Source of the DNA: CAWHOW01 sp963831005
GTDB taxonomy: Bacteria > Bacteroidota > Bacteroidia > Bacteroidales > CG2-30-32-10
NCBI GenBank assembly: GCA_963831005.1
Contig: CAWHOW010000049.1
Location: forward strand, 62,001 to 126,000
Direction of reading: 5' to 3'
DNA length: 64,000 nt
Part shown: positions 54,364 to 63,600 of the stretch, piece after piece
Layout of the letters: the number at the start of each line of letters is the position of its first letter
Position numbering within the stretch: position 1 is the first letter of the stretch
Program-made: the position numbers and the translations under genes
Notes under the pieces: generated by a model
Told to the model about the DNA's origin: nothing
Seen by the model: only the letters and a program-made list of their open reading frames with translations
Database searches by the model: none

Positions 54364-55578
54364 TTAATCTTTTACAATCTTCTTCACTTCCATTCCATTT
54401 GCGGTTTTAACTTTAATGAAATAAACTCCTTTTGCCAAAGTTGAAATATTGATATTGGTTTTAGCTTGTTGCATAGGCTGCTGCAATAATAGTTGTCCCT
54501 GTATATCATAAACAGAAATGATTTCACCTTTAGTAAAGGAAACGATATCAATAGTAATATTATCGTTTGCTGGGTTGGGATAAACCGCAATATTTGCCAG
54601 TGTTATACTTGGCGATTCAATTCCGAGGAGTGATGGATAAATAGAAATAAAATTACCTAATGAAACAGGATGATTACCAACCATTATTGTAGCCAATACA
54701 GTATCCACAGCGCTGTTTATTACACTTACTGTATTACTACCCGAATTTGCAACATATACCTTGCTTCCATCGGGGCTCACAGAAATACCCATTGGATAAT
54801 TACCAACTGCGATTGTAGCTAAAACAGTATTGGTAGTCGTGCTTATTACACTAACCGTATTGGCTACTTCATTTGCAACATATACCTTGCTCCCGTCAGT
54901 GCTGACGGATACACCTTCGGGGTTAGCATCAACTGCAATTGTATCCGAAAAAGTATTTGTAGCGGTGTTTATTGCATATACTTTATAATCAGCCCAATTT
55001 GTAACGTAAATCTTACTTCCATCAGGGCTGGGTGAAATACATTGAGGAGAATTAAATGTAATTGTATTTATAATAGTATTTGTAGCGGCGTTTATTACAC
55101 TAATTGTATTAGCATTTACATTTGCTACATAAACCCTGCTTCCATCGGGACTCACACATATTCCATAAGGATTAGAAAAACCTGTAATTGTAGCCGTAAC
55201 AGTATTTGTGGCTGTGCTTATCACGCTAACTGTGCCACCATTATTATTCGCAACATATACTTGACTCCCGTCGTGACTCACACATATGCCCATAGGCATT
55301 CGGCCAACCTTTATTGTAGCTGTAACAGTATTTGTGGCTGTGTTTATCACACTAACGGTACTATCACCATAATTCCCGACATATACCTTGCTGCCATCAG
55401 AACTCACAGATACATCATAAGGGTAAACACCAACCGGAATTGTTGCCAGAACAGTATTGGTAGCAACATCAATTACACTTACTGTATTAGCAAGCTGATT
55501 AGCTATATAGGCAGTTTGCGCCCTTGTGCTCAAGCCAATAATAGCGAGCAAAGCTAAGATTGAAAATATTTTTTTCAT
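54364..55578 (-). CDS. YVTN beta-propeller T9SS cargo protein
   Basis: The ATG at 55578 gives a good signal peptide (MKKIFSILALLAIIGLSTRAQ); the frame is open further up but without one. Seven blades of about 42 residues follow (NTVSVINTATNTVTATI..GISVSPDGSKVYVAN), then a linker SIYPSLLGIESPS and a type A sorting domain (IAVYPNPANDNITIDIVS to MEVKKIVKD). It is intact, unlike the sibling at 34810. Exported by T9SS; ligand unknown. Confidence 0.92.
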   Translation of the reverse strand: MKKIFSILALLAIIGLSTRAQTAYIANQLANTVSVIDVATNTVLATIPVGVYPYDVSVSSDGSKVYVGNYGDSTVSVINTATNTVTATIKVGRMPMGICVSHDGSQVYVANNNGGTVSVISTATNTVTATITGFSNPYGICVSPDGSRVYVANVNANTISVINAATNTIINTITFNSPQCISPSPDGSKIYVTNWADYKVYAINTATNTFSDTIAVDANPEGVSVSTDGSKVYVANEVANTVSVISTTTNTVLATIAVGNYPMGISVSPDGSKVYVANSGSNTVSVINSAVDTVLATIMVGNHPVSLGNFISIYPSLLGIESPSITLANIAVYPNPANDNITIDIVSFTKGEIISVYDIQGQLLLQQPMQQAKTNINISTLAKGVYFIKVKTANGMEVKKIVKD

Positions 55579-55728
55579 TGCTTGATGTTTTTTAAAACCA
55601 ATGTTCTTGAATTCAATTATAAGACGTAAAAAAAGAAAAAGGTTGCATGGTTTTCTTAATATTTTTATTTTCCTCCACAAAATATAAATATCTTAATTTC
55701 CTTACCTGCCTGCCTCCTGTTTCATTTT

Positions 55729-57021
55729 CTATTCCTTAACAATCTTCTTCACTTCCATTCCGTTTTCGGTTTTAACTTTCACAAAATAAACTCCTTTTGC
55801 CAAAGTTGAAATATTGATATTGGTTTTAGCATGCTGTAATGGCTGCTGCAATATTAGTTGCCCTTGAATATCGTAAATAGAAATGCTTTCGCCTTTAGTT
55901 AAGGAAACAATATCAATAGTAATATTATCGTTTGGAGGATTAGGATAAACCGCAATATTGCCTGCATTATTGTTTATTTCTTCTATACCTGTTAATGGAT
56001 ATACTATTACCGTTGCGGTATCACATGTTGAAGTTCCGCATCCGTTTGTCCATGATGCAAAAAAGCTTGTTGAATCCGTAGGTGGTGGAATAATAATTCT
56101 TGTTCCTGAACCTACGAAAACTCCGCCACATGAACCGGCATACCAATTCAGCGTCGTGCCGCTTCCACCTATTGCTGTCAATGTATCGACTGTAACGGTA
56201 CCCGAATAAAAATAATCAGGATTAACTGATATTGAATCCGGCGCCATAGGCGTTGGATTTACAGTTACCGAAAAACAGGCAGGCCCTGATGACCCGCATA
56301 AATTTGAAGGTGTAACACAAACATTCCCGGTTGTTGCCCCTGCTGTTGCATTAATTGAAGTTGTTCCCTGCCCTGAATTTATTGTCCATCCTGCAGGTAC
56401 TGTCCATGTATATTTATTTGCACCCGTAACAGCAGCAATAGAATAAGTTTGGGATGAATTTTTGCAGAGAGGGCTGATTCCGCTTATTGCTCCCGGCACT
56501 GCAGGCGGCGTACTTTCATTGGAGGGAGCATAGGTAAATTTTATAACTATACGTTGCATAGCAACATCCATGCCTGTGCATAATGTCAATGAATTAGTAT
56601 CCCCATAAATATAGCATGACATACCACAAGGATATATTGCACTTACGCTGTCTGTCATCGCACATGGAGTACTTGAGCAAAGGCAACCTGAACTTGTTTC
56701 CCATACTGTAGGAAATGCACATCCACCTACAGTAATATCTATTGACCCTCCTGTGCAATGGGCTGACCAAATATAAAGAGTAATACCCGTAATAATGCTT
56801 CCTGTCGGCACAGGATCCAAAAACCTCTTAGTGCCGCAAGCCGCTGTGTTTGTAAAACAACTAACAGAGGGACAATTAAAACACCAAAAGTCTGCTCCGC
56901 AAATTTTGCAACATCCCAGTGCCACAGCTCCTGTGTAGGTTATAGTATCTGTTACTGTTTGTGCGGAAACTTTACCCAAGCCAATAACAGCGAGCAGCGA
57001 AATAAAGATTATTTTTTTCAT
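55729..57021 (-). CDS. T9SS cargo with Cys-rich head and PKD/Ig-like modules
   Basis: ATG 57021 gives the signal MKKIIFISLLAVIGLGKVSAQ. An unusual head of about 150 residues follows with many Cys (CCKICGADFWCFNCPSVSC, then SGCLCSSTPC), unlike any domain I know. Then a PKD-like module (AVPGAISGISPLCKNSSQTYSI), an Ig-like module (GSGTTLNWYAGSCGG), and a type A sorting domain (IAVYPNPPNDNITID to MEVKKIVKE), closely related to that of the YVTN neighbour. Surface location expected; function of the Cys-rich head unknown. Confidence 0.9.
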   Translation of the reverse strand: MKKIIFISLLAVIGLGKVSAQTVTDTITYTGAVALGCCKICGADFWCFNCPSVSCFTNTAACGTKRFLDPVPTGSIITGITLYIWSAHCTGGSIDITVGGCAFPTVWETSSGCLCSSTPCAMTDSVSAIYPCGMSCYIYGDTNSLTLCTGMDVAMQRIVIKFTYAPSNESTPPAVPGAISGISPLCKNSSQTYSIAAVTGANKYTWTVPAGWTINSGQGTTSINATAGATTGNVCVTPSNLCGSSGPACFSVTVNPTPMAPDSISVNPDYFYSGTVTVDTLTAIGGSGTTLNWYAGSCGGVFVGSGTRIIIPPPTDSTSFFASWTNGCGTSTCDTATVIVYPLTGIEEINNNAGNIAVYPNPPNDNITIDIVSLTKGESISIYDIQGQLILQQPLQHAKTNINISTLAKGVYFVKVKTENGMEVKKIVKE

Positions 57022-57057
57022 GTTGTTAATTGTTTTATGTTCAATATAGATATTTTC

Positions 57058-57146
57058 TGACTCACCCCCAGCCCCTCTCTTCAAGAAAAGAGGGGAGCAA
57101 TTAAGTCCCTTCTCTACTGGTAGAGAAGGGATTTAGGGATGAGTCA
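57058..57146. repeat. 89-bp element with TGACTCA ends, copy 1
   Basis: Begins TGACTCACCCCCAGCCC and ends GGGATGAGTCA. The two ends pair, and inside are hairpins CCCCTCT..AGAGGGG and CCCTTCTCT-ACTGGT-AGAGAAGGG. A related copy lies at 60412-60499. No target duplication was seen, though both copies follow TTTTC. Confidence 0.8.
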
Positions 57147-57159
57147 AAATACATACTGT

Positions 57160-58440
57160 TTACTCCTTCACAAACTTCTTCACCTCTACCCCCTTTTCCG
57201 TCTTCACTTCCACAACGTACACTCCTGCCGGAAAAGAAGAAATGTCTATTTCGTTTGTTGTTTGCCCGCCTTGCCGCGAGGCAGGTAGTTTGTTGTTGGT
57301 GGTAGCGAATACTTCTTCGCCTATTATATTATACACTTCTACACTTTGAATTTGGGACTTGGGGCTTGATACCTGGAACTTCCCACTAGTGGGGTTAGGG
57401 AATACCTCTATGCCTGACTGCACAATGCTTTGCGGGGCAATACCTGTAAGTGGGTAAATGGAAATAAAATTCCCAAATGCAAATGGACTACCACCAACTG
57501 CAATTGTCGCTATAACAGAATCGGTAGCAGTATTTATTACACTTAATGTATTAGAGCCATAGTTTGCAACATATACCTTGCTTCCATCGGGAAAAGCTGA
57601 TATTCCAGCAGGATAATAACCCACTGCAATTGTAGCCGTAACAGAATCGGTAGCAGTATTAATTACACTTACTGTGTTAGCATTATAATTTGTAACATAT
57701 GCCTTTTTCCCATCGGGGGTCACACATATTCCACGAGGAGCATCACCTACCGGAATTGTAGCAATAACACTATCTGTAGCGCTGTTTATTACACTTATTG
57801 TATTAGCATTATTATTCGTTACATATATCTTACTTCCATCGGAACTCACAGTTATACCCTCAGGACCACCATAACCAAGCGTAATTGTACCCGTAACACT
57901 ATCTGTAGCGCTGTTTATTACACTTACTGTACCAGCATACTCATATTCATAACCAGAATTCGTAACATATACCTTGCTTCCATCGGGACTCATAGATACA
58001 CCATAAGGAGTAATACCAACTGTAATTGTAGACATAACAGTATTGGTAGCACTGTTTATTACACTTACTGTGGTTTCAGCTTCATTTGCAACATATATCT
58101 TTCCATTAGGGCTTACAAATACACCCTGAGGACAACAACCAACTACAATTGAATCAATAACAGTATTTGTAGCGGCGTTTATTACATATACTCCACCACA
58201 TTCACCACCATTTGTAACATATACCTTGCTTCCGTCAGGGCTTACAGATATACATTGATTATCAGAACCAAATGGGGCAAGCGTTGTTGTAACAGTATTT
58301 GTAGAAAGATTAACTACAGATAAGCTTCCTTCATATAGTCCAAGTAGTGATATATACGCAGTTTGCGCGCTGCAGTTGAAAGTTAAAAGTGAAAAGTTGA
58401 AAGTGAAAAGGACAGAAAGAATTATAAGTTTTTTACTCAT
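57160..58440 (-). CDS. YVTN beta-propeller T9SS cargo with captured repeats
   Basis: Start taken at ATG 58440 (MSKKLIILSVLFTFNFSLLTFNCSAQ), the first with a clean signal; ATG 58485 is possible, since a TATCTTTG box lies only 22 nt before it. About seven YVTN blades (VSVINSATDSVIATI..GICVTPDGKKAYVTNY), then a type A sorting domain (IEVFPNPTSGKFQ to VEVKKFVKE). Three stretches look like intergenic repeats read as protein: FTFNFSLLTF in the signal, KFQVSSPKSQIQSV, and NKLPASRQGGQTTN, the last folding as a hairpin with a GCGA loop. Confidence 0.92.
   Translation of the reverse strand: MSKKLIILSVLFTFNFSLLTFNCSAQTAYISLLGLYEGSLSVVNLSTNTVTTTLAPFGSDNQCISVSPDGSKVYVTNGGECGGVYVINAATNTVIDSIVVGCCPQGVFVSPNGKIYVANEAETTVSVINSATNTVMSTITVGITPYGVSMSPDGSKVYVTNSGYEYEYAGTVSVINSATDSVTGTITLGYGGPEGITVSSDGSKIYVTNNNANTISVINSATDSVIATIPVGDAPRGICVTPDGKKAYVTNYNANTVSVINTATDSVTATIAVGYYPAGISAFPDGSKVYVANYGSNTLSVINTATDSVIATIAVGGSPFAFGNFISIYPLTGIAPQSIVQSGIEVFPNPTSGKFQVSSPKSQIQSVEVYNIIGEEVFATTNNKLPASRQGGQTTNEIDISSFPAGVYVVEVKTEKGVEVKKFVKE
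57269..57285. repeat. Palindrome captured inside sorting-domain codons
   Basis: CCTTGCC-GCGA-GGCAGG (one extra T in one arm) with a GNRA-type loop, in the codons for LPASRQGG. Sorting domains of sibling genes lack this stretch, so it is an in-frame insertion. Confidence 0.6.
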
Positions 58441-58506
58441 AATGTTTTTGTTTTTTAAGGTATTCGTGAATACTTCGTATTTCATGGTTGTGAATTAATA
58501 AACAAT

Positions 58507-58514
58507 CAAAGATA
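58507..58514 (-). promoter_or_regulatory. -7 element (TATCTTTG) of YVTN cargo gene
   Basis: TATCTTTG on the minus strand is a full match to TAnnTTTG, 67 nt before the preferred start at 58440. Confidence 0.5.
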
Positions 58515-58728
58515 CTATAAAAATTGAAATAGTACGTTTAAACTGAAAATAAATACGATTTAATAATCGAACTACAACGTTCGTCTTTTGCAGTAATGTC
58601 AAAGGATGCGTGATGTTGTTAACCTGTGTTATTTATCTGACAATAAAAAAAGAAATATTTGTTATGGTAAAGCACCTGTTTGGCTTGATTTTTGTAGTGT
58701 CCGGCTTAATAACAAAAAACAATCAGCC

Positions 58729-59040
58729 ATGTTAGAAATTGACAGCAATATTTACCCCTTCATACGCATTAATGAAAGGATAGCGCAACGCAACACAGGA
58801 CATGCCGGCGAATTCGCAGCAGATATGGGCATTTCGCGCAGTTCGTTTTTCGAATACAAGGATGCACTCGAAATTATGGTCGAGAAATTCGGCGTACATA
58901 TATTGTATAATCCATGTATTCCGTCCTATGTTTACGACCACCCGGGGAAATTAGTTATCAGCATTAGCTGGGAATACAAGCCCCCCGACCTTATTCTGCC
59001 TAATAAACCATCGGCAAACATACCCCCGCTGTTTGTTTAA
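58729..59040 (+). CDS. Small HTH-containing protein
   Basis: 103 residues from ATG 58729; the longer frame from 58606 has no domain in its added part. Helix-turn-helix pattern at about 26-50 (HAGEFAADMGISRSSFFEYKDAL), then a short wing-like segment (GVHILYNPCIPSYVYDHPG) and a Pro-rich tail. It looks like a DNA-binding regulator of an unnamed Bacteroidota group. It opens a plus-strand island ahead of a 21-bp array and a heptad-repeat gene, which it may regulate. Confidence 0.65.
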   Translation: MLEIDSNIYPFIRINERIAQRNTGHAGEFAADMGISRSSFFEYKDALEIMVEKFGVHILYNPCIPSYVYDHPGKLVISISWEYKPPDLILPNKPSANIPPLFV

Positions 59041-59067
59041 CATAAATTTCATTTTTTATTTGTGAAA

Positions 59068-59165
59068 TAATGGTCGCAATCCGGATTTTCCGGACTGGAG
59101 TCCATGAATTTGAGACTGCAATCCATGAATTCGGGACGGCAGTCCTTTTTTCCCGGACTGCCACG
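59068..59165. repeat. Degenerate 21-bp array before heptad gene
   Basis: Four to five imperfect units of 21 bp, consensus around GACTGCAGTCCATGAATT, with inverted GACTG-CAGTC cores at each unit. It ends at the promoter box of the gene at 59228. No coding role is evident. Confidence 0.65.
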
Positions 59166-59168
59166 CGC

Positions 59169-59176
59169 TAACTTTG
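59169..59176 (+). promoter_or_regulatory. -7 element (TAACTTTG) of heptad gene
   Basis: TAACTTTG is a full TAnnTTTG match directly after the 21-bp array, with a T run at -33 and a leader of about 45 nt to ATG 59228. Confidence 0.6.
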
Positions 59177-59227
59177 TATCGCGGTTTGTTACTAAAAAAA
59201 ACAGGTATCAGAACTTCGAAAATCAAA

Positions 59228-59596
59228 ATGAAAGTAAAAGAAAACATAGGGAAAACTAAAAGAAATGAAACTAAACTGAAAGTTTACGGAGTTTCACCCG
59301 CAGGTTACGCGGTGACACCTTCGGGTCACACCATGACACCTTCGGGTCACACCATGACACCTTCGGGTCACACCATGACACCTTCGGGTCACACCATGAG
59401 CCCTTCGGGTCACACCATGAGCCCTTCGGGTCACACCATGAGCCCTTCGGGTCACATCATGAGCCCTTTGGGTCACACCATGAAACCTTCGGGTGAAATC
59501 GTGAAAACTTCAGGTTTCGGATTGAAATCTTTAATTAACAATAAGAATACATCAGCTTATATCACAACTAACTCAATTATTATTAACACATTTTAA
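59228..59596 (+). CDS. Heptad-repeat protein (MTPSGHT repeats)
   Basis: 122 residues from ATG 59228. A basic head (MKVKENIGKTKRNETKLKVYG) is followed by about eleven 7-residue units: VSPAGYA, VTPSGHT, three MTPSGHT, three MSPSGHT, MSPSGHI, MSPLGHT, MKPSGEI, VKTSGFG; then an Asn/Ile-rich tail. The repeat is not a coiled coil (Pro and Gly in each unit); it is probably extended and His-rich, and metal binding is conceivable. No signal peptide. It is 12 nt from the next gene, so the two are one operon. The upstream promoter box supports expression. Confidence 0.65.
   Translation: MKVKENIGKTKRNETKLKVYGVSPAGYAVTPSGHTMTPSGHTMTPSGHTMTPSGHTMSPSGHTMSPSGHTMSPSGHIMSPLGHTMKPSGEIVKTSGFGLKSLINNKNTSAYITTNSIIINTF
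59285..59520 (+). repeat. 21-bp tandem array inside coding sequence
   Basis: DNA form of the heptad repeat. Each unit carries ACC-TTCG-GGT, a stem with a UUCG loop in RNA. Units near the start differ from those near the end by ATGACACC versus ATGAGCCC. Confidence 0.9.
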
Positions 59597-59608
59597 AACT
59601 ATAAAACT

Positions 59609-60397
59609 ATGCCAACAACTATTCCAAGAGCGATTAAAAAATTTAATTCGTTTCTTACAAAAACCTGCAATTATCTTTCACTGGGAGCTCCAACCAATGC
59701 AGCCAGGTTTAACTGGACTCCCGCTAATTTATCGGCATGGCAGGCATTCCTGACTGCATGGGCGCCGCTATTCCTGCTATACGATGACAAAGCTGAGAGC
59801 TATACTACAGCTATTAAAAACAAATTGATTGGCATAAAGAACAATGCCGTGGTTTATGCCAGAACCAACAAACTCATTGAACTTGTAAAAGCCTGTACAA
59901 CTTTAAATGGCGATGATTGCGCTGTTTTCGGGTTGCCGCCTAAACTGGCAATAACACCCATCAGCACACATTCGGAGGCTTCGTTAGCCAAAATGAAAGG
60001 GAAGGATAAAACCATAATTACTGAGGAATTAGTTTATCCGGAAATTATCATAATGGGAGGGGGCATGCTGCATATAAAGGCATATTGTGAAAGCAAGCAA
60101 AGCGGCCGTCCGCACAAACCCGAAGGTTTTGATGAAATTGAATATGCCATAGGCGTGTTTTACTCCACAGCCACCGGGCTTCCAACTTCACCCAACGATA
60201 GCCGTTTAATTAAAGACTATTCGTCAAAATCAAATTTTAAAATACAAACGGATACCATGGCATCGAATTTAACAGCTATTGCTTCAGGCTCGGCAACACC
60301 TTTAAAAGTAGCAGTAATCTTTTTCCGCTGGGCAAAAAGCAAACATCCCACCCTTGATGGTCCGTGGAGTGTGGCATTTACTACGCCGATATTGTAA
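59609..60397 (+). CDS. Unknown protein, helical head and Fn3-like half
   Basis: 262 residues, no signal peptide. N-terminal helices (NWTPANLSAWQAFLTAWAPLFLLYDDKAESYTTAIKNKLIGIKNNAVVYART), GLPPKLAITPI linker, then a beta half (MLHIKAYCESKQSGRPHKPEGFDEIEYAIGVF). I recall a recurrent Bacteroidota group with this plan (LTPADVAALxALQxAW) but no function for it. Co-transcribed with the heptad gene, 12 nt upstream. An 88-bp repeat follows the stop. Confidence 0.75.
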   Translation: MPTTIPRAIKKFNSFLTKTCNYLSLGAPTNAARFNWTPANLSAWQAFLTAWAPLFLLYDDKAESYTTAIKNKLIGIKNNAVVYARTNKLIELVKACTTLNGDDCAVFGLPPKLAITPISTHSEASLAKMKGKDKTIITEELVYPEIIIMGGGMLHIKAYCESKQSGRPHKPEGFDEIEYAIGVFYSTATGLPTSPNDSRLIKDYSSKSNFKIQTDTMASNLTAIASGSATPLKVAVIFFRWAKSKHPTLDGPWSVAFTTPIL

Positions 60398-60411
60398 GGA
60401 TTTTCGTTTTC

Positions 60412-60499
60412 TGACTCACCCCCGCCCCTCTCTGCAAGCAAAGAGGGGAGCCTTTTAAAGTCCCTTCTCTATTTATAGAGAAGGGAACGGGATGAGTCA
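60412..60499. repeat. 88-bp element with TGACTCA ends, copy 2
   Basis: TGACTCACCCCCGCCCC to GGGATGAGTCA with internal hairpins CCCCTCTCT..AGAGGGG and CCCTTCTCT-ATTTAT-AGAGAAGGG. The stems match those of the copy at 57058 but the loops differ. Confidence 0.8.
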
Positions 60500-60586
60500 A
60501 TGTACAATCATTAGTGAAGTTATATAACCAAGATCACTTTATAAATGGTATTGCTTTAATCCCCAAAGCAACATGTACTCATAAAA

Positions 60587-60610
60587 AAAGCTGCATTTCC
60601 ATGCAGCTTT
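60587..60610 (-). terminator. Intrinsic terminator of DUF2723 paralogue 2
   Basis: AAAGCTGCAT, 4-nt loop, ATGCAGCTTT, followed on the minus strand by a run of T. It is 20 nt after the stop at 60631. Confidence 0.85.
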
Positions 60611-60630
60611 ATAATAGTGTAATAAGCTTT

Positions 60631-63600
60631 TTATTTCGGCTGATAGATTGAATAATACTTTTCAAATTCTCCCTTTGCTTTTTTAGCAATGGCATCCAAC
60701 TGGCTTGTTACCGGTATAAGCCTGCCATCGGTTTTAGCCCATTTAGCAGCTTCCTGGTCATGCATTTGGGCAACCTGTGCAATACGCTGCATAATTCCCA
60801 GCGCCTGCTGTTTGTGATAATCAATTTGCGAAGCCTTGGTGCCGGTAAAAGAGAAATAATATTTCAGGTCTTGCTCAAATAAATCAATCAGGCGGTTCAT
60901 TATTTTATTTCCTTTTTCAATAGCGCCTGCGTTATAATATGCTTCACCCACCATTAATTCAATACCATTGTTGTAACCCACATTTTTCTCTGGGAAGGTT
61001 GCCTGGCATTTATCCAGCACCTTTATCGCCTCATCTTTTTCCCCTTTTTCGGTCAGCGAATTGGCAAGTCGTGCAAAGCTCAGGCGGAGGCTCATAGCCA
61101 TTCCCGAAACGGTTTCGTCAATATATAATGAAGTATCCTGTATGTTTCCCCATTTGAATTTTTTCATCATGTTGTCGTTCATGACACCTGTATTAATCGA
61201 GCCGGTCTCGCCTCTCACAGTGCTGTTGTTCTTCACCGGAATTAACCTGTATGCAAGTCCTTCAAGCCAGAGGTATTTGTCCAGTCCAAGGTAAGTGCTG
61301 GTTCCTGAGGTTGAAGCGAAATATACAGGGCGTTTCCAGTTATTGTTTGCCAGCAGGTCGAGTATCATCAGGTCGGCTTTCTGAACGCCATAACGGCTGC
61401 ATGTCCAGTCAATGGAAGGAACAATGGAATCTCTGAGTTCTTTTGGAACTGTACCGTTGTTTATTACAGTGTTCTTATCAACAAGTATACTGAGGTTCTT
61501 GGTAGGGAAATACTCCACATTACCCCTTGAAGTAGGGAATTTTGTCTGAGGGTCGTCGCTCTCCACAAAATCCATTAGTTGTTTCAGATTATAATATTTA
61601 TTAGGCTTACAAACCGCAGTATCGGAAACAAAATATACATAATCGCGCGTGCCTTCCTTATACTGGTTCCAGTTCATTGAAAATGGAACAGGGTCCGAGT
61701 CATACGCTTTACGCTTCATGGCATTGATGTACCAGTCGGTATTCAGAAGGCTCAGGTTAACCACCCTTACATCCCTGCGTACGCCTTCCACTTCCTGTGC
61801 GTACCATAAGGGGAAAGTGTCGTTATCGCCATTGGTAAACAGTATGGCATTCGGGGCGCATGAATTCAGGTAATCGGAAGCAAAATCAGCCATAGTGTAT
61901 CTGCCCGAACGGTCGTGTCCTGCCCATCCATTCTTGCCCATCACATAAGGAACACATAAAAAGCAAACAACGGTAGTTAATATGGCGGCCAAAACCGGCG
62001 TGATATATTTCTTTGCCATTTCATAAATACCAAGCACACCTATGCCAATCCAGATACAGAACGCCATCATGGAAACAGAATAAGAATAATCTCTTTCCCT
62101 CGGCTGATTTGGATATTGGTTAAGGAACAGAATGATGGCTAAACCTGTCATTAAAAAGAAAGTACCTACCACCAACGTATCGGTTGACCGTTTATTCAAC
62201 TGGAAATAGAATCCCAGGAAGCCTAGTATCAAAGGAAGGAAGTAGAATTTATGCATACCCTTATTCGAAGTCATATCATATGGCAGGTCTTCCTGCGGAC
62301 CGCAATTCATTTTATCAATAGCGCTGATACCGCTGTACCAGTTCCCTTCAAGGGGATTGCCATCCGTATTCTGAATTTCATTCTGCCTGCCTACAAAATT
62401 CCACATGAAGTAACGCAGGTACATATGTCCTATCTGGTACCTGAAGAAATAGGTAAGGTTTTCCCCGAATGTAGGTTTCTGTATCGTTTCAGCTTTTCCG
62501 GTTTCCGGGTCAGTTACGGTAACAGGTGTTCCTTTAATATCGCCCCAGTTCTTATACCCGTCCTCATGCCCAAGGCTGTTATCGCTGCTCCACATCCTGG
62601 TAAACACAGTGCAGAAGCGCGGATCGTAAGTAGGAATGGATTTCTTGCGTTCGTCAACAACTATATATTTCCCTTTTTTCTCGTCTCTTGAATATATCGG
62701 ACTTCCGTCTTTCCATTCATTTTGCGGGTTAACGGGAGCATTGTAATATTGCCCGTATAATACAGGCCAGTCGCCATACTGCTCACGGTTAAGGTACGAT
62801 AATAATGCGATGGCATTTTTGGGAGAGTTTTCATTTAATGGAGTTTCCGCATTAGCGCGAATAACCAGTATCATGTATGTTGAATAACCTAACAGCATGA
62901 AAGCAAATGTAAGGATAAGCGTATTCAAAGCTGCTTTCTTGTTTCTGATAAAATAGAACAAGGTGATTAATAGTCCAACCATGATAAGCCTCATGAAGAA
63001 ACTTCCAACTCCGGTGCTTCCTATCAATATTAACAGCAGGAATATAGCAGCCAGTGCCAGCAAAATGTTCTTATATAGAGGTTTGAAATTTTCTTTTATT
63101 GTATACAGTATTCCGCCAACAATTAAGGCAACAAACAACAGTGCAAGAAACAATGTTCCTGAGTTAAAGTGCATTCCGAAACTATTTACAAATAACAACT
63201 CAGTTTTGGCAAACAGGTCAACAATCTGTGGAATAATTATGCTGAATATTGCACCTGTTATTCCCATAGATATTACTGTGGCTATTACTATCCCTTTAAA
63301 TGAAGGTTTATAATATTTGAAATAATACAAAAAGCCTATTGCGGGTATAGCCAATAAATTCAATAAATGAACGCCTATGGATAAGCCTATCAGTAATCCG
63401 ATCAAAATGATCCAGTGATAGCCGTCCCGTTGGTTTGCTTCCCTGTCCCATTTAGTTGCACACCAGAAAATAGCTGATGTAAAGAATGATGCCATTGCCC
63501 ATACAATACCTTCGACAGCTGAAAACCAAAATGAATCACAAAATGTAAACGCCATAGCGCCAACCAGTCCGCTACCTAATACAGCATACATATTGCTCTT

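Noticed and set aside
59056..59247. 63-codon minus-strand gene (GLQSQIH)
   Set aside because: Generated by the degenerate 21-bp array; no start support.
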